Notes under the pieces: model-generated | Database searches by the model: none | Seen by the model: only the letters and a program-made list of their open reading frames with translations | Told to the model about the DNA's origin: nothing | Shown: in pieces, positions 1 through 4,940 of the stretch | Position numbering within the stretch: position 1 is the first letter of the stretch | Layout of the letters: each line of letters begins with the position of its first letter | Made by a program: the position numbers and the translations under genes | Source: DATDVD01 sp035290065 | GTDB taxonomy: Bacteria; Pseudomonadota; Gammaproteobacteria; Coxiellales; Coxiellaceae | Assembly: GCA_035290065.1 (NCBI GenBank) | Contig: DATDVD010000042.1 | Location: 1 to 5,749, forward strand | DNA length: 5,749 nt | Direction: 5' to 3'

Positions 1-285
1 GTTCATCCTTCCCCTCTATCTCCCAGTGGCGCGCCTGTAGTAGGTAGTGGTGCTGCATCGGCATCTGCGGGATCTGCAGCTTTCTCACCTAGTAGTGGGG
101 CGGCTGCCGTTGGGGAAGGTGTTTCTTCTCCTACAGTCGTCGCTAAGTCGCGTACAGCTGCAGATTTAGCTGCTGATGCTCTTTCTGCAAAAGGTGCTGG
201 TGCTCCTCCTGCTCTAGGTCGTGCGGACGCTGCTGCTGTCGCCGCCGCTCCTGCAGCTGCTGCACCTGCACCGCGCTCTCCCTAG
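1..285 (+). CDS. Unrecognised protein, C-terminal part only (Ala/Pro/Ser-rich tail)
   Basis: Frame 1 is open from the window edge to a TAG at 283-285, giving the last 94 residues of a protein whose start lies outside. The visible part is low complexity: roughly one third Ala, with many Pro, Ser and Gly and few charged or aromatic residues, ending in PAAAAPAPRSP. A short less biased stretch around residues 48-63 (AKSRTAADLAADALSA) could form a helix. No ATG, GTG or TTG occurs in frame, so this is not a small complete gene. A strong intrinsic terminator 55 bp downstream supports it as the real 3' end of a transcript. Such tails are typically disordered or linker-like and no function can be read from them. 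Its Pro/Ala character loosely resembles the tail of the membrane protein at the other end of the window, but I see no convincing alignment. Sure of the reading frame, ignorant of the function. Confidence 0.65.
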   Translation, partial: VHPSPLSPSGAPVVGSGAASASAGSAAFSPSSGAAAVGEGVSSPTVVAKSRTAADLAADALSAKGAGAPPALGRADAAAVAAAPAAAAPAPRSP

Positions 286-334
286 GAACTCTTTAAAGAG
301 AAGACTTGCTCATCGTTATCTAAGCGATGAATAG

Positions 335-366
335 AAAACCCCCGCTTTCACAGCGGGGTTTTTTTT
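335..366 (+). terminator. Rho-independent terminator of the upstream gene
   Basis: A 7-bp GC-rich stem (340-346 pairs with 352-358, CCCCGCT/AGCGGGG) with a 5-nt loop TTCAC is followed directly by eight T (359-366) and preceded by AAAA. This is a textbook intrinsic terminator for the gene ending at 285. On the opposite strand the stem is followed by only four T, so it is weaker in that direction. It ends 17 nt before the ubiE start codon. Confidence 0.9.
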
Positions 367-375
367 AGGTATACT
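347..375 (+). promoter_or_regulatory. Putative sigma-70-type promoter of ubiE, embedded in the terminator
   Basis: TTCACA at 347-352 matches the -35 consensus TTGACA at five of six positions. TATACT at 370-375 matches the -10 consensus TATAAT at five of six. The spacer (353-369) is exactly 17 bp. The -35 box lies in the loop and first right-arm base of the upstream terminator hairpin, and the T-tract forms most of the spacer. Initiation about 7 nt after the -10 box would fall near 381-383, that is 1-3 nt before the ubiE ATG at 384. The match and spacing are seen in the sequence; activity is inferred. No better candidate fits between the terminator and ubiE. Confidence 0.55.
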
Positions 376-383
376 TAGCCGAT

Positions 384-1124
384 ATGCCTAAGACTCATTT
401 CGGCTTTCAAGAAGTCGATACCGCTGAAAAAACACCGAAGGTAGCGGAAGTCTTCCATTCCGTTGCACAACGCTACGACTTAATGAACGATCTTATGTCG
501 CTGGGCCTGCATAGGCTTTGGAAGCGGTTTGCTATTCATGCCGGATTATTTCGGCCCAACCAGCGTGTATTGGATTTAGCCGGCGGAACCGGCGATTTGA
601 CCCAACTTATTTATCCCCTTATTTTGCCAGAAGGTGAAATTATTATGGGAGATATTAATAACAGCATGCTAGGCATAGGCCGTGATCGCTTACTGGATAA
701 AGGCCTTATAAAAAATGTGCATTGCCTACAACTGAATGCCGAATCCTTGCCGTTTCCTGCCAATACTTTTGATCGCATCATCATGGGATTTGGATTGCGA
801 AATGTCACACACCAAGGTCAGGCACTCCACTCCATACATCGTGTTTTAAAACCAGGGGGGTTAGCAATTATTTTGGAATTTTCCAAACCCGTATTGCCCG
901 GATTAAAACCCCTTTACGATGCGTATTCCTTTAAATGGCTTCCCCAGTTAGGAGAATGGTTTGCGGAAGATAAAGCCAGTTATCAATATTTAGCAGAATC
1001 CATTCGTATGCATCCTTCGCAAGAATCATTAAAAACCATGATGCAACAAGCCGGTTTTGAAAATGTACAATACCATAATTTGGCGGGAGGAATTGTCGCC
1101 GTTCACAAAGGGTATAAATCATAA
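384..1124 (+). CDS. ubiE: Ubiquinone biosynthesis C-methyltransferase UbiE
   Basis: This SAM-dependent methyltransferase adds the ring C-methyl group to the 2-methoxy-6-polyprenyl-1,4-benzoquinol intermediate of ubiquinone synthesis; in menaquinone makers the family also methylates demethylmenaquinone. The 246 residues match the family length (251 in E. coli) and align throughout. Visible signatures are THFGFQEV at the N-terminus, the UbiE motif YDLMNDLMS (31-39) with H43 and W46, the SAM-binding motif I VLDLAGGTGDL (62-72), the acidic D90 of GDINNSM, LPFPANTFD (122-130) and RVLKPGG (153-159) running into LEFSK. The ATG at 384 is the only start possible: an in-frame TAG at 366-368 lies just upstream and the conserved THFGF begins at residue 4. 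No Shine-Dalgarno sequence is correctly placed (AGG at 367-369 is 14 nt away), which fits a nearly leaderless mRNA. The stop overlaps the ubiJ start by one base. Confidence 0.97.
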   Translation: MPKTHFGFQEVDTAEKTPKVAEVFHSVAQRYDLMNDLMSLGLHRLWKRFAIHAGLFRPNQRVLDLAGGTGDLTQLIYPLILPEGEIIMGDINNSMLGIGRDRLLDKGLIKNVHCLQLNAESLPFPANTFDRIIMGFGLRNVTHQGQALHSIHRVLKPGGLAIILEFSKPVLPGLKPLYDAYSFKWLPQLGEWFAEDKASYQYLAESIRMHPSQESLKTMMQQAGFENVQYHNLAGGIVAVHKGYKS

Positions 1125-1690
1125 TGCTGAGTCAACTGATTCAATCGCATTTAAAACACGATCCTGATTTGAAACGACAATTGTTGCCTTTGGTCGGTAA
1201 AATCATTCGGCTGGAATTGCATGAATTTGGATGGAGCGGCGATTTTACGGTTGATAAAAATACCGTTCATTTTGCGCGAACACCAATAAAAGCTTCTTCT
1301 CCCGATGCATTACTGCAAGGTACCCTGCATGCCTTTATAAAAAGTTTTTTAGCCAAAGGGGACACCCAAACCAATTTTGAGCAGCAATTACGAGTATCGG
1401 GTGATATGCGCACGCTCAATCACCTTCAAGCCGTATTAAAAACAGTGGATATTGATTGGGAAGAATATTTGTCGCATTACTTGGGCGATCAAGTGGCTTA
1501 TCGTGTAGGACAAGGCGTACGCCAAGTAGGCAAACGATTGGATCGAGTCCGCGAAAATTTTCCCACACATCTCAAAGAATATTTACAAGAAGAAATAAAG
1601 TTACTCCCCACCCGCTCGGAAGCAAATCGTTTTTATGAAGAAGTCCGGCGATTGCGCGATTGCGTGGAACGACTTGAGCAAGAAGTATGA
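1124..1690 (+). CDS. ubiJ: Ubiquinone biosynthesis accessory factor UbiJ (SCP2 lipid-binding domain)
   Basis: UbiJ is a non-catalytic protein of the soluble Ubi complex. Its SCP2-type (sterol carrier) domain binds the hydrophobic polyprenyl intermediates, and it partners UbiK. The 188-residue product is close to the family length (about 200). The N-terminal two thirds fit the SCP2 fold: a helical start (MLSQLIQSHL), LELHEFGWSGDFTV (30-43), PDALLQGTLHAFI (60-72) and LRVSGDMRTLNHLQAVL (89-105). Then come the family-typical DWEEYLSHYLGDQVAY (111-126) and a long charged helical C-terminus ending in YEEVRRLRDCVERLEQEV, probably coiled coil. The start shares its A with the ubiE stop (TAATG), and AAAGGG (1107-1112) gives a modest ribosome site 11 nt upstream, so translation is probably coupled to ubiE. 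Identification rests on this alignment and on the ubiE-ubiJ-ubiB order known from E. coli. Confidence 0.92.
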   Translation: MLSQLIQSHLKHDPDLKRQLLPLVGKIIRLELHEFGWSGDFTVDKNTVHFARTPIKASSPDALLQGTLHAFIKSFLAKGDTQTNFEQQLRVSGDMRTLNHLQAVLKTVDIDWEEYLSHYLGDQVAYRVGQGVRQVGKRLDRVRENFPTHLKEYLQEEIKLLPTRSEANRFYEEVRRLRDCVERLEQEV

Positions 1691-3081
1691 TTATGAAATG
1701 TTCGTTTCTACTGTTTAAGGCTCTTTGTCGCCCTGACGTGCTCCCGCTTCACTTTAAAAAACTCCGCGCCTTAAGCTATTTAAATCCAGCGCGTTATTCT
1801 CAAACTTCTACCCGGGCTCAAGCCTTGCGAATAAGTTTGGAAAAATTAGGCCCTGTGTTTATTAAATTTGGTCAGGTGCTCTCTACACGTCCCGATCTAT
1901 TTCCCGAGGATATCATTGAAGAATTTTCTAAGCTTCAAGATCGTGTGCCGCCCTTTTCCTCAGTGATTGTTAAACAATGCCTGGAAAAAACTTATAAAAA
2001 ACCTCTCGCCGAAGTTTTTCAATCGTTTGGAGAAGTGCCTTTAGCGTCTGCGTCCATTGCCCAAGTGCATACAGCCACATTGTTCAGCGGAGAACGGGTG
2101 GTCATTAAAATCGTACGGCCGGGCTTAGAAAAAATGATTCGAAAAAATATTCGTTTTCTGTATCGGTTGGCTAAGTTTACACATCGATGGGGTAAATCCC
2201 TGCGTCGCTTACGACCCCTTGAGTTGGTTGAAGAATTCGAGCGCGTGATTATGGATGAACTGGATATGCTGCGCGAAGCGGCGAGCGCTTCTACCTTGCG
2301 ACGAAATTTTGATAACACCTCGCTTTTGTATGTCCCTAAAGTTTTTTGGGATTATACCGATGTCAATGTGTTGGTGATGGAACGCATTTATGGGTTACCT
2401 ATTTCACGCGTTGAAACACTGAAACAACAACACGTTAATTTAAAAAAATTAGCTGAAAATGGAGTAGAGATTTTTTTTACCCAAGTTTTTCGAGATCGTT
2501 TTTTTCACGCCGATATGCACCCCGGTAATTTATTTGTAGACGTGCGCGATCCGGAGAATCCCATGTATGTAGGCGTTGATTTTGGGATTATGGGCACGCT
2601 TACACCCCACGATACGCATTATTTAGCTGAAAATTTACTCGCCTTTTTTCATCGCGATTATTTACGGGTGGCTGAGCTGCATATCGAGTCGGGTTGGGTG
2701 CCTAAGCACACACCCGTTAATCAATTTGAAGCCGCCATTCGTACTGTCGCAGAGCCTATTTTTGAACGGCCTTTAAAAGAAATTTCGTTTGCAAAATTAT
2801 TAATTCGTTTATTTCAAACAGCGGAGCGATTTGATATGCACGTGCAGCCCCAATTATTATTATTGCAAAAAACCTTGTTGAATGTAGAAGGCCTCGGGCG
2901 ACGGCTTTATCCGGAATTGGATTTATGGACCACAGCCAAACCTTTTTTGGAAAAATTTATACGCCAAGAAAAAAAGCTCGATTCCCCTGTAGCCCTCTTT
3001 TTAAATCGCCTACCAGAATTGATTAAAAATTTTCTAGAGGCTCTTCAAAAAATACCGTTAGAAATTAATAAAGAGCAGTAA
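1687..3081 (+). CDS. ubiB: UbiB, atypical protein kinase-like ATPase of ubiquinone biosynthesis (short C-terminus)
   Basis: UbiB/ADCK family member needed for ubiquinone synthesis; family members have ATPase activity stimulated by lipids and coenzyme Q precursors. Visible motifs are the N-terminal KxGQ (K60-Q63, followed by VLSTRPDLFP), the Ala-rich nucleotide loop ASASIAQVH (120-128), the ATP-site lysine K141 in VVIKI, DELDMLRE (190-197), the catalytic-type loop FFHADMHPGN (272-281) and the metal-binding DFG (298-300). The kinase-like part aligns closely to E. coli UbiB up to LDLWTTAKPFLE. After that only about 40 residues remain, with no hydrophobic pair: the usual C-terminal transmembrane hairpin is absent (464 residues against 546 in E. 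coli). The start overlaps ubiJ by ATGA. AAGAAG (1680-1685) is better spaced for the second ATG at 1693, so the true start may be Met3. Translation is probably coupled to ubiJ. Confidence 0.95.
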   Translation: MIMKCSFLLFKALCRPDVLPLHFKKLRALSYLNPARYSQTSTRAQALRISLEKLGPVFIKFGQVLSTRPDLFPEDIIEEFSKLQDRVPPFSSVIVKQCLEKTYKKPLAEVFQSFGEVPLASASIAQVHTATLFSGERVVIKIVRPGLEKMIRKNIRFLYRLAKFTHRWGKSLRRLRPLELVEEFERVIMDELDMLREAASASTLRRNFDNTSLLYVPKVFWDYTDVNVLVMERIYGLPISRVETLKQQHVNLKKLAENGVEIFFTQVFRDRFFHADMHPGNLFVDVRDPENPMYVGVDFGIMGTLTPHDTHYLAENLLAFFHRDYLRVAELHIESGWVPKHTPVNQFEAAIRTVAEPIFERPLKEISFAKLLIRLFQTAERFDMHVQPQLLLLQKTLLNVEGLGRRLYPELDLWTTAKPFLEKFIRQEKKLDSPVALFLNRLPELIKNFLEALQKIPLEINKEQ

Positions 3082-3134
3082 CCTAGATTTTCGGCTTGCC
3101 TCAATCCAGGCTACAATGATCGGATTGGAAACAC

Positions 3135-4643
3135 TCATGGCTCCCGTATGCGATAGCTAAGCGCTTCTAGGGCATGTTCTTTTTCAATCGTGGGTGAATC
3201 TGCCAAATCAGCAATGGTACGTGCTACTTTCAAGCAACGCCATTGGGCGCGCATCGATAATTTTAATTGTTCAAACATATCTTCTATCCACGTTTTAAGT
3301 GCCGTCGAAAATTTTAAAAGATCAGACTGTGGTGTATAAGACAATCGTGCATTTTGGCTTCCTTGCCGTGCCCACTGTCGCTCATACGCTTCTATAACCC
3401 GTTGTCGAATTCCAGCACTCGTTTCCGATTCAATCGATTTTGATAGCAGCGTTTTTTTTCGGCGCTGAACCGGTACATACAAATCGATTCGGTCCAACAG
3501 CGGCCCCGATAATTTTCGTTGATATCGCTGTATCGAATCAGGCGTGCACCGACACACGCGTAGGGGATCATCTGCATATCCACACGGGCAGGGATTCATC
3601 GCTGCGATCCATTGAAATCGTGCTGGAAATGTCAGCGTTTGTTTGGCTCGTGCAATGGTAATAGCGCCCGCTTCCAAAGGCTCGCGTAATCCTTCTAAAA
3701 CTTGGCGATTAAACTCTGGCAATTCATCTAGAAACAAAACACCGTGATGCGCTAATGAAATTTCACCCGGACGCAGTGGCTGTCCTCCGCCTATCACCGC
3801 CACCGCGGAGGCTAAATGATGAGGACGTCGAAAAGGGCGATAAGATTTTGGAGGTGTTTCCTCCGTGAAAGAATAAATCGCCGCCGTTTCCAGCCGTTCG
3901 GCAGGCGTTGGGGGCGGCAAAATAGAGGGTAATCGCTCCGCTAACATAGATTTACCGGTGCCGGGTGAGCCCACCATCAACACACTGTGCCCGCCACTCG
4001 CTGCAATTTCCAGCACACGTTTTGCGCCTGCTTGACCTTGCACTTGAGAAAAATCCAGTGCTTCAATGAGCGTTTCTTCAATCGTGTTCACGGTTGAAAA
4101 CACACTCTCAGAGGCTTTAGGTAAAGGTTTATTCATCACCCAATGCTGGCATACATCGGAGAGAGAATGTGCGCAAAAAATAGCCGCCTGCTCACCTAAC
4201 TCCTGCGCTTCTCCTGCGTGAGCATGCGATACAATTAATGATTTTTTTTCTTTCGTCGCTTGTATCATCGCCGGAAGCGCGCCTTTAACCGGTCGCAATT
4301 CGCCGGTAAGTGCTAATTCGCCTAATAATTCGTAATGCGCGAGAGGATCGGCGGGAATTTGTTGGCTGGCTGCTAAAATTCCCACCGCCATGGCTAAATC
4401 AAAATGACTGCCCATTTTCGGTAATTCAGCCGGCGCTAAATTAACCGTAATATGGCCTAAAGGAAATTCAAATCCACTGTTTTGAATGGCGGAACGTACA
4501 CGATCTTTGCTTTCTTTAACAACGGTTTCGGGCAAGCCCACCATCATAAATTTTGGCAAACCCGAACTAATATGAACTTCAACGGTCACACGCGGCGCAT
4601 TCAATCCATAATGCGCTCGCGTGTGAGCAATGGCGAGTGACAT
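3135..4643 (-). CDS. comM: ComM (YifB/Mg-chelatase-like AAA+ ATPase), natural transformation helicase
   Basis: ComM is a hexameric AAA+ motor shown in Vibrio to promote branch migration during integration of transforming DNA. The 502 residues match the family length. In order: an N-terminal ribosomal-S5-like/LonC-type domain (about 1-165, with GLPETVVKESKDRVRSAI at 36-53 and NLAPAELPK at 68-76), the AAA+ core with Walker A GSPGTGKS (225-232), RPFRRPHH (269-276) and Walker B VLFLDE (302-307), the sensor segment AAMNPCPCGY (347-356), paired CxC motifs C352/C354 and C364/C366 that may bind zinc, GPLLDRIDL (380-388) with R385 as a probable arginine finger, and a C-terminal helical lid (LSMRAQWRCLKVARTIADLA, 461-480). 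All key residues are present and the frame is unbroken, so it appears functional. Its ATG lies one base after the ubiK stop (TAACATG), so it is probably cotranscribed and translationally coupled. Ribosome site AAAGAAAA is weak. Confidence 0.96.
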   Translation of the reverse strand: MSLAIAHTRAHYGLNAPRVTVEVHISSGLPKFMMVGLPETVVKESKDRVRSAIQNSGFEFPLGHITVNLAPAELPKMGSHFDLAMAVGILAASQQIPADPLAHYELLGELALTGELRPVKGALPAMIQATKEKKSLIVSHAHAGEAQELGEQAAIFCAHSLSDVCQHWVMNKPLPKASESVFSTVNTIEETLIEALDFSQVQGQAGAKRVLEIAASGGHSVLMVGSPGTGKSMLAERLPSILPPPTPAERLETAAIYSFTEETPPKSYRPFRRPHHLASAVAVIGGGQPLRPGEISLAHHGVLFLDELPEFNRQVLEGLREPLEAGAITIARAKQTLTFPARFQWIAAMNPCPCGYADDPLRVCRCTPDSIQRYQRKLSGPLLDRIDLYVPVQRRKKTLLSKSIESETSAGIRQRVIEAYERQWARQGSQNARLSYTPQSDLLKFSTALKTWIEDMFEQLKLSMRAQWRCLKVARTIADLADSPTIEKEHALEALSYRIREP

Positions 4644-4644
4644 G

Positions 4645-4866
4645 TTATTTTTCTTTTAATCGGGCTTGAAGCACTTCCACTTTTTCTCGTAGGCGAGCCA
4701 GTACTTTAGTTTGTGCATCAAATTCTTCGCGAGTCACTAAATCCATTTTTTGAATCGTGTCTTGTATCACGGCTTTAATATTGTGACGAATGCCAGCTGG
4801 CCATTGTCCCAGTTCGGGTGGCAGTGCCTTCAGCATTTGCTCAAGTGCATCATTCAGCGTTTTCAT
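4645..4866 (-). CDS. ubiK: Ubiquinone biosynthesis accessory factor UbiK (YqiC/BMFP family)
   Basis: UbiK is a small accessory protein that forms a complex with UbiJ and supports aerobic ubiquinone synthesis. The 73-residue product carries the family hallmark MDLVTREEFDAQTKVLARLR (41-60), continuing to EKVEVLQARLKEK; this is the BMFP C-terminal coiled coil that trimerises in homologues. The N-terminal half (PPELGQWPAGIRHNIKAVIQ) matches the amphipathic helical part. It is shorter than E. coli UbiK (96 residues) because the tail after the coiled coil is missing. I chose the ATG at 4866-4864 over the TTG at 4944-4942: the region between has no UbiK homology, and GGAAGGAAG (complement of 4875-4883) is an excellent ribosome site about 8-10 nt before this ATG. 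The upstream gene ends 74 bp away. I see no convincing promoter in that gap, so transcription may come from upstream. Confidence 0.93.
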   Translation of the reverse strand: MKTLNDALEQMLKALPPELGQWPAGIRHNIKAVIQDTIQKMDLVTREEFDAQTKVLARLREKVEVLQARLKEK

Positions 4867-4874
4867 ATTTATTG

Positions 4875-4883
4875 CTTCCTTCC
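4875..4883 (-). promoter_or_regulatory. Strong Shine-Dalgarno site deciding the ubiK start
   Basis: On the - strand this reads GGAAGGAAG, with an AAGGA core ending about 10 nt (AAGGAAG 8 nt) before the ATG at 4866. It fixes the ubiK start at the internal methionine of a longer open frame. It is the strongest ribosome site in the window. Confidence 0.75.
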
Positions 4884-4940
4884 AGTAATCTCTCACGCAC
4901 AGTAACGTAATTATTTCACTTTGAAAATACCGTGTTTTTA

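Noticed and set aside
289..300. Perfect 12-bp palindrome CTCTTTAAAGAG and, at 310-330, an inverted repeat TCATCG/CGATGA
   Set aside because: Both are short and AT-rich or have a 9-nt loop, lie between a stop codon and a strong terminator, and have no recognised operator or RNA signature. They could be chance.
3440..3661. A 73-codon + strand open frame antisense to comM, and other overlapping open frames inside ubiE, ubiJ, ubiB and comM
   Set aside because: They lie in alternative frames of well-conserved genes, lack ribosome sites and resemble no family.
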